64,000 nt of DNA from Streptomyces sp. NBC_00576 (GTDB lineage Bacteria > Actinomycetota > Actinomycetes > Streptomycetales > Streptomycetaceae). The position numbers and the translations under genes were made by a program. The stretch is from the NCBI RefSeq assembly GCF_036345175.1, contig NZ_CP107780.1:5022001-5086000 (forward strand). The letters run 5' to 3'. Positions 1 through 7,931 of this stretch are shown here, one piece after another. Position 1 is the stretch's first letter. The number at the start of each line of letters is the position of its first letter. The notes under the pieces are model-generated. The model was not told the DNA's origin and did no database searches. It was given only the letters and a program-made list of their open reading frames with translations.

Positions 1-612
1 CGCCTCGCCCACCCGGTACCGCCGGGCGATCTCCCCGCTGCAGTCGTCCGCCGTCCGCTGCAACCCCTGCCGCCGCAGCGAAACCTGCTGCTCGTACCGC
101 ACAAGCCGCCCCATCGCCGCCGTCAGCTCCACATCCGTACGCGCGTCCAGGTCCGACAGCTCGACCTCGGCGAGCATCTCCGCCGCCAGCCGCCCGTACT
201 CCTCGCTGTGCGGTGTCCCCAGCGTCACGTGCCGCGCCGACGACCGCTGCCGCGCCGGCGCGTCCGTCAGGATCTCCGACAGCCGCTCGACGACCGACCC
301 CTCCCCCACGGCGACCACGGACGTGGGCCCGCGCCGCGCCAGTTCCGCCCGCAGGATGTCGATGCGCCCCTGCAGCAGCCGTCGTACGTAACTGAGGTCG
401 GCCTCGTCCCGCTGGGCGTCCCGGCGCAGGGCGCGCAGCTCGGACAGCCGCAGCACGGTGAGGTCGTGCCCGGGTGGAGCGGCGGCCAGCAACGAACCGA
501 TCGAAGTAGCCGAAGCAGCGACCGCAGTGACCGTACCGTCGGTGCCGGTGCCGGTGCGCTGATCGGGCGGCCGGGCGGCCGTATGAGGCCGCCCGGTACT
601 CGGTGTGCTCAT
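1..612 (-). CDS. rsiG: RsiG, c-di-GMP-responsive anti-sigma factor for sigma-WhiG (3' end missing)
   Basis: RsiG is known to hold sigma-WhiG inactive when loaded with c-di-GMP, delaying sporulation. The visible 204 codons start at ATG 612 behind GAGG. Two copies of the family's signature E-x3-S-x2-R-x3-Q-x3-D are present: E70/S74/R77/Q81/D85 and E174/S178/R181/Q185/D189. Each sits in a predicted helix, matching the antiparallel coiled coil that binds c-di-GMP dimers. The first 60 residues are Ala/Thr/Pro-rich and probably disordered. The C-terminus lies beyond base 1. It is divergent from dtd. The identification rests on two exact motif matches, so it is strong. Confidence 0.93.
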   Translation of the reverse strand, partial: MSTPSTGRPHTAARPPDQRTGTGTDGTVTAVAASATSIGSLLAAAPPGHDLTVLRLSELRALRRDAQRDEADLSYVRRLLQGRIDILRAELARRGPTSVVAVGEGSVVERLSEILTDAPARQRSSARHVTLGTPHSEEYGRLAAEMLAEVELSDLDARTDVELTAAMGRLVRYEQQVSLRRQGLQRTADDCSGEIARRYRVGEA

Positions 613-779
613 GTGCCTCTACCGTCCCCTCGACAGGCGAATGGGAGCATCGTGCCACCCCAAGTGGCCGCTATGTGACCGAGTCCCCCCGAACGGCCCC
701 AGATAGGGGCTTAAGGATCAAAAAGAATCCCTCCATGGGCGCTGCGGGACCGCTCCGAACGGCACGGCATGATGGGCGT

Positions 780-1205
780 ATGCGTGCAGTGGTGCAGAGA
801 GTGGACGGCGCGAGTGTCGTCGTGGACGGCGAGGTGACCGGAGAGATCGCGGGCGAGGGCCTGTGCGTCCTCGTCGGGGTCACGCACGAGGACACGAAGG
901 AGAAGGCGGCCCAACTGGCCCGCAAACTCTGGTCGATCCGCATGCTGACGGACGAGAAGTCGTGCTCCGACATCGACGCCCCGCTGCTCGTCATCAGCCA
1001 GTTCACGCTGTACGGCGACGCCCGCAAGGGCCGCCGCCCCACCTGGAACGCGGCAGCCCCCGGCGACGTCGCCGAACCGCTCGTCGACGAGGTGGTCGCC
1101 CAACTCCGTTCCCTGGGCGCGACGGTGGCGACGGGCCGCTTCGGCGCCCAGATGCGGGTCTCCCTGACGAACGACGGCCCGTTCACGGTACTCGTGGAGA
1201 TGTAG
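780..1205 (+). CDS. dtd: D-aminoacyl-tRNA deacylase
   Basis: Cytoplasmic proofreading enzyme that hydrolyses D-aminoacyl-tRNA (D-Tyr and others). The protein is 141 residues, the normal DTD length. It has the active-site SQFTLYGD (73-80) and the C-terminal NDGPFT (131-136), which supplies the Gly-cisPro dipeptide. The usual form is NxGPVT; here Phe replaces Val. ATG 780 was chosen because the homologous N-terminus MRAVVQRV begins there. There is no Shine-Dalgarno, but CATGAT lies 6 bases upstream as a possible -10, so the mRNA may be leaderless. It converges with ygfZ. Confidence 0.95.
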   Translation: MRAVVQRVDGASVVVDGEVTGEIAGEGLCVLVGVTHEDTKEKAAQLARKLWSIRMLTDEKSCSDIDAPLLVISQFTLYGDARKGRRPTWNAAAPGDVAEPLVDEVVAQLRSLGATVATGRFGAQMRVSLTNDGPFTVLVEM

Positions 1206-1243
1206 GGGCCGAGAAGGGGTCGAGAGACCGAGGACGAGAAGAA

Positions 1244-2209
1244 CTACGGCTCGACCACGACCTCCTGCGCGGCCGCCGTCGTATCGGCGACCAGCCGCGC
1301 GTCCACCGCCACGTTCCGCTTCACCAGCGCGAGCGCGACCGGACCCAGCTCGTGATGCCGTACGGACGTCGTGATGACGCCGATCTTCCGCCCGTCGGGC
1401 CCGTCGTCGGCGAGCCGGATCTCCGTGCCGGGCGGCGGCAGGTGGACCTCGCTGCCGTCCAGGTGCAGGAACACGAGCCGGCGCGGCGGCTTGCCCAGGT
1501 TCTGGACCCGGGCGACCGTCTCCTGCCCCCGGTAGCAGCCCTTCTGCAGATGCACCGCCGTGCCGATCCAGCCCAGCTCGTGCGGGATCGTCCGGTGGTC
1601 GGTCTCGAACCCGAGGCGCGGCCGGTGCTGCTCGACCCGCAGCGCCTCGTACGCCAGCAGCCCCGCCGCCGGCCCGGCCTTCTCGGCGTACGACTCCAGC
1701 TCGGCGCGGGGCAGGAAGAGGTCACGCCCGTACGCGGTCTCGCGTACGACGACGCCCTCAGGCACCTCCGCGATGGCCCCCGCGGGAAGATGGACGACCG
1801 CGAACTCGTCCGTCCGGTCGGCGACTTCGACGCGGTAGAAGAACTTCATCGACTCCAGGTAGGCGATCAGCGCCTCCTGGGTCCCCGGCTCCACATGCGC
1901 CCAGGTGGTGGTGCCGTCGTCGACCAGGTACAGCGCGTGTTCGATGTGGCCGTGCGCGGACAGCACCAGTGCCTCGGTGGCCTGACCCACGGGCAGGTCG
2001 CTGACGTGCTGGGTGAGCAGCAGGTGCAGCCAGCTCAGCCGGTCGTCGCCGGTGACGGCGATCACGCCGCGGTGGGAGAGGTCGACGAAGCCGGTGCCCT
2101 CGGCGAGGGCACGCTGTTCGCGGAACAGTTCGCCGTAGTGGGCGGCGACGCCTTCGTCCACGCCTTCGGCGGGAACGGCGCCGGGCAGGGACAGCAGAGG
2201 GCTCTTCAT
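1244..2209 (-). CDS. ygfZ: YgfZ/GcvT-like folate-binding protein
   Basis: Family members bind tetrahydrofolate and assist repair or assembly of iron-sulfur enzymes. The 321-residue protein has the aminomethyltransferase-like fold and the diagnostic K-G-C-Y-x-G-Q-E motif at 223-230, whose Cys is the family's functional residue. It starts 10 bases after the nur stop codon on the same strand. A TAGGCT box sits 7 bases before the ATG and overlaps that stop, so it may have its own leaderless promoter as well as readthrough from nur. Confidence 0.92.
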   Translation of the reverse strand: MKSPLLSLPGAVPAEGVDEGVAAHYGELFREQRALAEGTGFVDLSHRGVIAVTGDDRLSWLHLLLTQHVSDLPVGQATEALVLSAHGHIEHALYLVDDGTTTWAHVEPGTQEALIAYLESMKFFYRVEVADRTDEFAVVHLPAGAIAEVPEGVVVRETAYGRDLFLPRAELESYAEKAGPAAGLLAYEALRVEQHRPRLGFETDHRTIPHELGWIGTAVHLQKGCYRGQETVARVQNLGKPPRRLVFLHLDGSEVHLPPPGTEIRLADDGPDGRKIGVITTSVRHHELGPVALALVKRNVAVDARLVADTTAAAQEVVVEP

Positions 2210-2219
2210 AGGGACAAGC

Positions 2220-2672
2220 CTACGACTCGGTAGTTGAAGCCTTGCCGGTCGAGGCCTTCAGCGAGCAGTCCTTGCAGCGGCCGAAGATCGCGAAGTGCTT
2301 CATGTCGGTCTCGAACCCGAAGTCCTCGCGAAGCTTCGCGGTGAAGTCCGCGGCGACGGAGACATCCGTCTCGATCACGTTCTCGCAGTCGCGGCAGACC
2401 AGGTGGATGTGGTGGTGCCGGTCGGCGAGGTGGTACGTCGGTGCGCCGTGTCCGAGATGGGCGTGACTGACCAGCGCCAGTTCCTCCAGCAGCTCCAGGG
2501 TCCGGTAGACCGTGGAAATGTTGACCCCCGACGCCGTCTTCCTCACTTCCACGAGGATGTCGTCGGGGGTCGCGTGCTCAAGGGTGTCCACAGCTTCGAG
2601 GACAAGCTGGCGTTGCGGGGTCAGCCGGTAACCGCGCTGCCTGAGGTCGCTCTTCCAATCGGTGCCTACCAC
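2220..2672 (-). CDS. nur: Nur, nickel-responsive Fur-family repressor
   Basis: Nur represses nickel uptake and the iron superoxide dismutase when nickel is plentiful. GTG 2672 is taken as start because numbering from it places histidines exactly where the published S. coelicolor Nur has them: H33, H70, H72, H86, H88, H90 and H126, covering the nickel site and the second metal site. C93-x2-C96 and a C-terminal C-x2-C are also present. The protein is 150 residues, with a winged helix in the first 80. An upstream in-frame ATG would add 18 residues that resemble nothing. It is followed closely by ygfZ and preceded 31 bases upstream by the hsdS-like gene. Confidence 0.93.
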   Translation of the reverse strand: MVGTDWKSDLRQRGYRLTPQRQLVLEAVDTLEHATPDDILVEVRKTASGVNISTVYRTLELLEELALVSHAHLGHGAPTYHLADRHHHIHLVCRDCENVIETDVSVAADFTAKLREDFGFETDMKHFAIFGRCKDCSLKASTGKASTTES

Positions 2673-2703
2673 GGCGTCCAGTCTAGGCTGCCGCGCACAA
2701 ACG

Positions 2704-3345
2704 TCACGCCCCGGGCGACAGCGCACCCGTCATCAGCAGATCGGCGAGCAGCGCCCGGTACTCGCCGGTCGCCCGGGCGATTTCCGTGTGGACGCGGACC
2801 TTCTCGTCGAGCACGGCAAGCGTGGCGCCAATGGACTCTTGTTCCTCTGGCGGGGGCACGAACACGGGCAGCTCACCCAGCTCACGGGCGCTCACCGACG
2901 GGATCACCGCGCTGGCCGACCGCTGGTGGATCCAGCCCTGTGCGAATCCCGCGCTCAGATATCCGGTCAGATAGGCCGCCATGGACAGGTTTGGGTCCTG
3001 GAGCCGAAGCCTGACCAGGTTCGCGTGGTACAGCCAACCCTCCTGTTCCCCGGTGACCATGGCGCACCGGCCGACGGTCCCGGTCCGGATGAGGAGTACA
3101 TCGCCCAGGACGAGCCGGTACTTGCGCAGCGTGCGCGCCTTTTCGGGGACGACCCCGACGCTCTCGGCGGGCGTGATCCGCTGGTGGACGACGTCCCGGG
3201 GCAGCACGAGTCGCACGCCAGCGTGCGAGTCCGTACGATCCTCCCCTTTGACGGCCGGCCCCACCTGGAAGGAGCAGAGTTCCTTCAGAGCGAGGCGTTG
3301 CCAGCCTGCGGGCAGGGGCCCCGGGCCGCCGGTTGCGTCGTTCAC
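2704..3345 (-). CDS. Half-size type I restriction specificity (HsdS-like) protein
   Basis: Probable DNA-target-recognition subunit for the adjacent methylase. The 213 residues hold a single target-recognition domain (about 15-185), including the typical LxxGDxLxxRTGTVG-like segment near 78-92 and the PPPEEQ run near 170 that precedes the helical spacer. Canonical HsdS has two such units in about 400 residues, so this one would have to dimerise or recognise a half-site. Its ATG overlaps the methylase stop by 4 bases, indicating translational coupling. No HsdR lies nearby. Function is inferred from family and context. Confidence 0.75.
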   Translation of the reverse strand: MNDATGGPGPLPAGWQRLALKELCSFQVGPAVKGEDRTDSHAGVRLVLPRDVVHQRITPAESVGVVPEKARTLRKYRLVLGDVLLIRTGTVGRCAMVTGEQEGWLYHANLVRLRLQDPNLSMAAYLTGYLSAGFAQGWIHQRSASAVIPSVSARELGELPVFVPPPEEQESIGATLAVLDEKVRVHTEIARATGEYRALLADLLMTGALSPGA

Positions 3346-4931
3346 AGGCCGTACCTCCTCAGCCGCACATCTGCGAGGCGGTCGATTGTCTTCGCTTGCT
3401 CGTGCAGCCTCTCGAGTTCCTCTGACAGCTCCGCCAGACGGTTCCGCGCCGCGGCCACAGCGTCAACGGCGCCCGGCGAGGGCAGTTCTTCACGTACGTA
3501 GAGCGCCGGTTCCAGTCGGTGGTCCTGTGCCGCGATCTCCGCGAACCCCACCGCCCGGCTGAGTCCCGGCTGGACACCGTGTCCGGACTCGCGCCACGAC
3601 GTGTACGCCAGCACCAGCCGGTCCACATCCTCGTCCGCCAGCGCGCGGCGTGTCCGGGTGGCCATGCTGCCCAGATCCGACCCGTCCACGAAGAGGACCT
3701 GCTCCGGGCGGCCGCGAGGGGCGCGAAGGAACCAGATGTGCGTCTGGACCGCGGTCAGTTCGAAGAGCCGCGCCGGCAGGGACATCACGCACTCGACGAC
3801 GCCGTCCTCGATCATCGAGGCCCTCGTCCGCCGCTCGGCGCTGCCGCGGGAGGCGGCGCCTGCGGGCATGAGAACGGCGGCGCGGCCTTCGGGGGCGAGG
3901 CGGGAGACGACGTACTGGAGCCAGTCGAACTCCCCGGAACGGGATTCGCCGTAGCGCCAGTATCTCGGCTTGTAATACGGCGACTGGCCCACGCTGCCGA
4001 AGGGCGGATTGGTGATCACCGCGTCGAACGGGCCAGGCAGGTCACCGAAGTCGTCGCTCCGCGCGGGGTACTTGGATCCGGGGAGGACACGGGGGCGTTG
4101 CGCGCCGTGGAGGTCGATGTTCATCTCGGCGAGTTGCATGGCCTCGAAGCTGTCCGCGCGGCCGGTGACGGACTCCGGCACCCCGCCGCCCTGTTCCGCG
4201 ACCGCGTCCAGGTACGCGGACAGCAGCTCCCCCGTACGGACAAAGGGGTCGTGCAACCGCTTCGCGGAACCCTGAGCGGCCAGGGCCCTCGCCATGACCC
4301 GGCTCACCGACCGGGGCGTGTAGAACTCCTCGGCCGCTCCCGCGCCCGTGCTGCGCAGGAACTCGAGAAGGCGGTCGAAGGCCTGGCGGCTCTCGCCCGG
4401 GGATCCGGGCGGATTGCTGTCCAGAATCCGAACGACCTCGGGCAGCGGCACCTGGCCGTAACTCTCCTCACCCGGCACCAGACGCCTCATGGCGGTCTCC
4501 GGGTCCTTGACGAAGTGCGCCGACCACCGGTCCGGCTCCCGGATCTGGATGAAGACCAGGGACAGCAACACGTACAGGTATTCGGACATGCGCAGCCGGC
4601 CACGCAGCCGCTCCGCGTCCCGTGCGGCCAGTTGTTCCACGGCCGACAGCAAACTCCCCGACCGACGCCCGCTCAGGCCCGCCCGGAAACGGTCGCCGTA
4701 CGTCGTCCCTGTGAGCTCGCCCGGCTCCAGAGCGCTGGACGGGATCGTACGGCCGGACAGCCACTCCAGGACCTGGTCGGCGCGGAACCTGTCAAGGTCG
4801 CCGCCTTCGACGGGGGCGGGGAAGTCCGCGTGGCGCCGCTCCCAGTTGGTGACGGCGGGGCGCTTCACGCCGGCCAGCCGGGCGATGTCGGAGCGCGAGA
4901 CGCGCACCTCGCCGAAGTCACTCAAGAGCAT
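3342..4931 (-). CDS. HTH-containing N6-adenine DNA methylase (HsdM-like)
   Basis: A 529-residue protein. Residues 8-60 form a helix-turn-helix of MerR/Xre type, followed by a helical linker and a Rossmann methylase core. The core shows the HsdM-type FYTP (203-206), a DPFVRTG (228-234) in place of the AdoMet-binding DPxCGSG, and the catalytic NPPF (308-311). A C-terminal coiled coil (about 495-525) would contact the specificity subunit. The fused N-terminal DNA-binding domain is not part of classical HsdM and suggests autoregulation or a different targeting mode. It overlaps the Abi-like gene by 14 bases and the HsdS-like gene by 4. Confidence 0.8.
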   Translation of the reverse strand: MLLSDFGEVRVSRSDIARLAGVKRPAVTNWERRHADFPAPVEGGDLDRFRADQVLEWLSGRTIPSSALEPGELTGTTYGDRFRAGLSGRRSGSLLSAVEQLAARDAERLRGRLRMSEYLYVLLSLVFIQIREPDRWSAHFVKDPETAMRRLVPGEESYGQVPLPEVVRILDSNPPGSPGESRQAFDRLLEFLRSTGAGAAEEFYTPRSVSRVMARALAAQGSAKRLHDPFVRTGELLSAYLDAVAEQGGGVPESVTGRADSFEAMQLAEMNIDLHGAQRPRVLPGSKYPARSDDFGDLPGPFDAVITNPPFGSVGQSPYYKPRYWRYGESRSGEFDWLQYVVSRLAPEGRAAVLMPAGAASRGSAERRTRASMIEDGVVECVMSLPARLFELTAVQTHIWFLRAPRGRPEQVLFVDGSDLGSMATRTRRALADEDVDRLVLAYTSWRESGHGVQPGLSRAVGFAEIAAQDHRLEPALYVREELPSPGAVDAVAAARNRLAELSEELERLHEQAKTIDRLADVRLRRYGL

Positions 4932-5586
4932 CCTCCTTGCGCGCCAGCACGGACGGGAACTGGTCCATCGCCCGGACCTCCTTGCTCAGGTCGGGGTCGA
5001 GAGCGTCGAGGACCCGATAGATCCTGGCATGGTCGGCGGCGAGGCCGTCGCCATGGATGGGCTCATGGTGCATGACGCGGTTGCGCAGGCGGACCACGGC
5101 CCACAGGTCGTCGTACAAGTCGTCGCGACGGCCGACGTGCGGGAACGCCCTGTGCAGGGTGGGCACCCAGAAGACCCGGTCGTAGCGCGACACGAGCAGG
5201 GTTGTCCAGAAACCGAAGGTGAGCTCCGTGACGACATCGTCGACGGTGACCGGCCGCCTCCTCCGCTTCTGTTCCTTCGACCGCTTCCTCTCCTTGTCCT
5301 CACACTTCTTACGCGCCTTGACGACGAGGTCATGCCCTCCCCCGTCGAGCGGCGCCACCTCCCACCAGTCGGGCCGGCCGTACTTGGCGACCAGGCAGTC
5401 GTGCAGGGCGTTGCGCACGGCGAGTTCGACGCACTGCAGCGGGATGTACAGAGCAGCCGACGCCTCGACGTTCCACCGGTACAGCCGCATCGCGGCCCGG
5501 GGGTCTCCCCCGGCCGCACGCAGGTAAGGCTTGAGCCGCGGCTTGGAGAAGTACCGCTTGATCCACTCGGGCATCCTGTCGACCAC
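4918..5586 (-). CDS. Abi-like HEPN-fold protein, probable RNase toxin
   Basis: The sequence resembles the Abi_2 (AbiD/AbiF) family, whose HEPN fold often carries an RNase active site R-x4-6-H. From GTG 5586, R168-N-R-V-M-H173 fits that motif. An earlier E-L-A-V-R-N-A-L-H (about 54-62) matches the other conserved Abi_2 helix. A very basic K/R stretch (about 91-112) separates the two. GTG was chosen because GGGGGG lies 5 bases upstream; ATG 5574 is the alternative. It is the first gene of the Abi-methylase-HsdS set. The abortive-infection role is inferred, not shown. Confidence 0.68.
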   Translation of the reverse strand: MVDRMPEWIKRYFSKPRLKPYLRAAGGDPRAAMRLYRWNVEASAALYIPLQCVELAVRNALHDCLVAKYGRPDWWEVAPLDGGGHDLVVKARKKCEDKERKRSKEQKRRRRPVTVDDVVTELTFGFWTTLLVSRYDRVFWVPTLHRAFPHVGRRDDLYDDLWAVVRLRNRVMHHEPIHGDGLAADHARIYRVLDALDPDLSKEVRAMDQFPSVLARKEDALE

Positions 5587-5727
5587 TGTTTCCCCCCTTC
5601 TTCCGGGCACACGGATGCCCGGGACGTTTTCTCCATACGGAATGAGCAGAATGAGCCGCTGTGCTAGAGTCGACGGCGTACGTTCTGGGCCGCCTCTGTA
5701 TGCATGCCACCCAGGGCACAGCTTGTC
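5587..5727. promoter_or_regulatory. Leader and promoter region of the Abi-methylase-HsdS genes
   Basis: This stretch must hold the minus-strand promoter of the island, but no convincing -35/-10 pair stands out. Just upstream of the Abi ribosome-binding site is a 7-bp hairpin (5603-5609 with 5616-5622) that could affect translation. On the plus strand a TAGAGT box at 5665-5670 resembles a -10 element pointing away from the Abi gene. Confidence 0.35.
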
Positions 5728-5764
5728 GGAACCCCGGCCGCAGTCCAATTGCGGCCGGGGTTCC
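5728..5764. terminator. 15-bp perfect hairpin between FABP and Abi genes
   Basis: Arms 5728-5742 and 5750-5764 are perfectly complementary around a 7-base loop. Neither side has a T run, so it could stop transcripts from either direction in the Streptomyces manner, or end a short plus-strand RNA that starts near 5677. Nothing else is recognisable up to 5893. Confidence 0.5.
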
Positions 5765-5893
5765 GTGCGTTGGTCTCGAGGATAGCCGAAAGCAGTGACT
5801 CCCTCAAGCGCATTGCAGTGCAGCTACAACTGTTAACCCCTGCTGTGAGTGCCCGCCACCCGCCCTCAGCCCTGTTAAGCCCCCAAGGCCGTG

Positions 5894-5921
5894 AAAAAGG
5901 CCTCGCGGACGCCGCGAGGCC
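5894..5921 (-). terminator. Intrinsic terminator of the nitrobindin-like gene
   Basis: A 9-bp GC-rich stem (5899-5907 with 5913-5921) with a 5-base loop. On the minus strand it is followed directly by five T residues. It lies 30 bases after the stop of the 5952-6527 gene. Confidence 0.85.
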
Positions 5922-5951
5922 CTAGGTTCAATGCTTGTTCGCCGCTCGCTC

Positions 5952-6527
5952 TTACTTGAAGAAGGCGATCCCGTCGTCCGGCATATCGTCCGGCAGGGCC
6001 TTCGCCCAGCGTTCGACGTCCTCCGGGGTGACGACCTTCTTCAGCTGCGCCGACATGTACGGGCGCAGCTCGACGTCCGGGGTCTGCTTCTCGCCGACCC
6101 ACATCAGGTCGCTGTTCACGTACCCGTACAGCCGCTTGCCGCCGCTGTATGGCCCCGAGGCCGCCGTCCGCGCCACGGCGTCGGTCACGATGTCGATCTG
6201 CGGCTTCTTGGCGGCCAGCTCGCCGTACCAGACCTCGACGACACCGTCCTGGCGCACCATGACGACCTCGACCTTGCGGTCGGCGTCGATGCGCCAGTAG
6301 CCGGACTCGGACTCCAGGGGCCTGACCTTGTTGCCGTCGGCGTCCAGCACCCAGGAGTGGGAGTGGTACTCCAGGAAGTCACGTCCGTCGTGCGTGAAGG
6401 TGACCTCCTGCCCGAAGTTGCACTTCTCGTCGCCGGGGAAGTCGTACACACCGGCGCCTGCCCAGTTGCCGAGCAGGAAGACGAAGGGCAGGAGGTCCTT
6501 GTGAAGGTCGGACGGGATCTCGATCAT
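5952..6527 (-). CDS. FABP-family beta-barrel protein (nitrobindin-like)
   Basis: A 191-residue protein of the bacterial FABP/nitrobindin family. Known members bind ferric heme in a ten-stranded barrel and handle NO or peroxynitrite. The family signature G-N-W-x-G-x-G is at 20-26. A conserved distal stretch, with K-R-L-Y-G-Y-V near 130, is also present. There is no signal peptide, so it acts in the cytoplasm. It is followed by a T-tailed terminator. The actual ligand cannot be read from sequence. Confidence 0.85.
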   Translation of the reverse strand: MIEIPSDLHKDLLPFVFLLGNWAGAGVYDFPGDEKCNFGQEVTFTHDGRDFLEYHSHSWVLDADGNKVRPLESESGYWRIDADRKVEVVMVRQDGVVEVWYGELAAKKPQIDIVTDAVARTAASGPYSGGKRLYGYVNSDLMWVGEKQTPDVELRPYMSAQLKKVVTPEDVERWAKALPDDMPDDGIAFFK

Positions 6528-6585
6528 GAGCTGCGGAGTTCCTTGACGCGGTCCGGGATGGTGTCGACGGTCGTATTGCCGGTGG

Positions 6586-6687
6586 TCAGCGCTGGCCCTG
6601 GTACAGCTTCTTGACCGTCAGACCGGCGAAGGCGAGAACGCCGACGGCGACCAGAACCAGCAGGGCTTCGAAGAATGCCTCAAGCAC
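6586..6687 (-). CDS. 33-residue single-pass membrane peptide
   Basis: GTG 6687 stands 8 bases after a GAGGAG ribosome-binding site and opens 33 codons. They encode an acidic start, one hydrophobic helix (about residues 5-25) and a basic tail ending K-K-L-Y-Q-G-Q-R. Codon third positions are mostly G/C. It sits upstream of the nitrobindin-like gene on the same strand. I do not recognise a function. Confidence 0.6.
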   Translation of the reverse strand: MLEAFFEALLVLVAVGVLAFAGLTVKKLYQGQR

Positions 6688-6804
6688 GGGGTGCTCCTCG
6701 GACGATCGGTTGTGTGCACAAGAGCCGGGCCCAGCTTACGCGGCCCGGGCCCGGCTCACTCGGCCAGGGCGGCGCCCCGAGTCGGACCGGCCTACCATGC
6801 GGCC

Positions 6805-7167
6805 ATGGCGAAGAAGCTCGTGATCAAGGTGACGGCGGGGGCCGACGCCCCCGAGCGCTGCTCTCAGGCGTTCACTGTCGCGGCGGTGGCCGTGGCCAGT
6901 GGGGTCGAGGTGTCCCTGTGGCTGACCGGGGAGTCGGCGTGGTTCGCGCTGCCGGGGCGGGCCGCCGAGTTCGAGCTGCCGCACGCCGCGCCGCTGCCCG
7001 ACCTGATCGACTCGGTCCTCTCGGCCGGGCGTCTCACCCTCTGCACCCAGTGCGCGGCCCGGCGGGACATCACCGAGAAGGACGTCATCGAGGGCGTACG
7101 GATCGCGGGCGCGCAGGTCTTCGTCCAGGAGGCGATGGCGGACGGGACACAGGCGCTCGTCTACTGA
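6805..7167 (+). CDS. DsrE-family protein
   Basis: A small cytoplasmic alpha/beta protein of 120 residues, with the DsrE/DsrF-like alternating strands and helices and a C80-x2-C83 pair where sulfur-relay members keep their reactive cysteine. The ATG at 6805 stands 6 bases after a TACCAT box (6793-6798), so the transcript is probably leaderless. Longer in-frame starts upstream would cross that promoter. The neighbouring sulfurtransferase and DUF1416 genes support a sulfur-transfer role, though this is inference. Confidence 0.8.
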   Translation: MAKKLVIKVTAGADAPERCSQAFTVAAVAVASGVEVSLWLTGESAWFALPGRAAEFELPHAAPLPDLIDSVLSAGRLTLCTQCAARRDITEKDVIEGVRIAGAQVFVQEAMADGTQALVY

Positions 7168-7176
7168 GCCGCCGTC

Positions 7177-7563
7177 CTACTCCGGCGTCTCCACCCACAG
7201 ACAGAACGGGTGGCCCGCCGGGTCCAGCAGGACTCGTACGTCGTCCTGGGGCTGGTACTCGGCGAGTCTCGCGCCCTCTGCCACGGCCCGCTCGGTTTCG
7301 GCGGCGAGGTCGTCGACCTCGATGTCCAGGTGGAGCATCATCTGCTGGTCGCCGGGGTCGCGGCCGGGCCAGACCGGCGGGACATACGCGCGCTCCGTCT
7401 CGAAGGCGAGGGAGACGCCCTCGGTGCCGGGTGGCGGGCCGATCAGGACCCAGTCGGGTTCCTCGCGGCGGATCTCGTAGCCGAGGAGGCGGCGGTAGAA
7501 GCCGGCCAGTTCGTGCGCGTCATGCGCGTCGAGCACGACGGTGGACACTCTCGTACGCCCCAC
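7177..7563 (-). CDS. VOC-superfamily (glyoxalase-like) protein
   Basis: 128 residues forming the two beta-alpha-beta-beta-beta modules of the vicinal oxygen chelate fold: V-V-L-D-A-H-D at the start, M-L-H-L-D-I-E-V at mid-protein, and the closing D-P-A-G-H-P-F-C-L. Members include lyases, isomerases and antibiotic-binding proteins. Substrate cannot be inferred. It converges with the DsrE gene, with 9 bases between stops. Confidence 0.82.
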   Translation of the reverse strand: MGRTRVSTVVLDAHDAHELAGFYRRLLGYEIRREEPDWVLIGPPPGTEGVSLAFETERAYVPPVWPGRDPGDQQMMLHLDIEVDDLAAETERAVAEGARLAEYQPQDDVRVLLDPAGHPFCLWVETPE

Positions 7564-7591
7564 AGGTCCCCTTCCCGGCTGCTGATCCCGG

Positions 7592-7855
7592 CTACTGCTG
7601 CCGCCGTCTCTTGCCGTCCAGCTCGTCCCACCACTCGTCGGACTTCGGGTCGCCGGACGGGTCGTCCCACCAGCGGTCGTCCGGGCCCCGGCGGTTGGCG
7701 ACCATCGCCGCCAGGGGCGGGATCACCATCGCCACCACACACATACCGACCGCCACCGGCACCGACCAGAGGCGTACGACCGCGCAGGCGAGGACGAAGA
7801 GTCCGATGCACGTTCCCATCATGGCGAAGTAGGCGTGGCGCCGTCGCGCGTACAT
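7592..7855 (-). CDS. DUF3099 membrane protein
   Basis: An 87-residue protein with two hydrophobic helices (about 8-26 and 30-48) and a charged tail rich in W, D and R (RWWDDPSGDP-like). This matches the actinobacterial DUF3099 family of unknown function. ATG 7855 lies 6 bases after a TACCCT box, implying a leaderless message, so the longer upstream reading is not used. Confidence 0.8.
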   Translation of the reverse strand: MYARRRHAYFAMMGTCIGLFVLACAVVRLWSVPVAVGMCVVAMVIPPLAAMVANRRGPDDRWWDDPSGDPKSDEWWDELDGKRRRQQ

Positions 7856-7880
7856 ACGTCCAGGGTAGGCCCGTACACGG

Positions 7881-7914
7881 CGATGGGCCGCGCCCCTGAG
7901 GGTGCGGCCCATCG
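7881..7914 (-). terminator. Terminator after DUF1416-sulfurtransferase operon
   Basis: An 11-bp perfect stem (7881-7891 with 7904-7914) with further C/G pairing in the loop. It begins 17 bases beyond the DUF1416 stop, in position to end the sulfurtransferase-DUF1416 transcript. Confidence 0.75.
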
Positions 7915-7931
7915 TCGTGCTGCTGTTGCCG

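Noticed and set aside
2704..5586. Complete type I restriction-modification system
   Set aside because: No HsdR-like helicase/nuclease gene lies on either side. The third gene is an Abi/HEPN protein instead.
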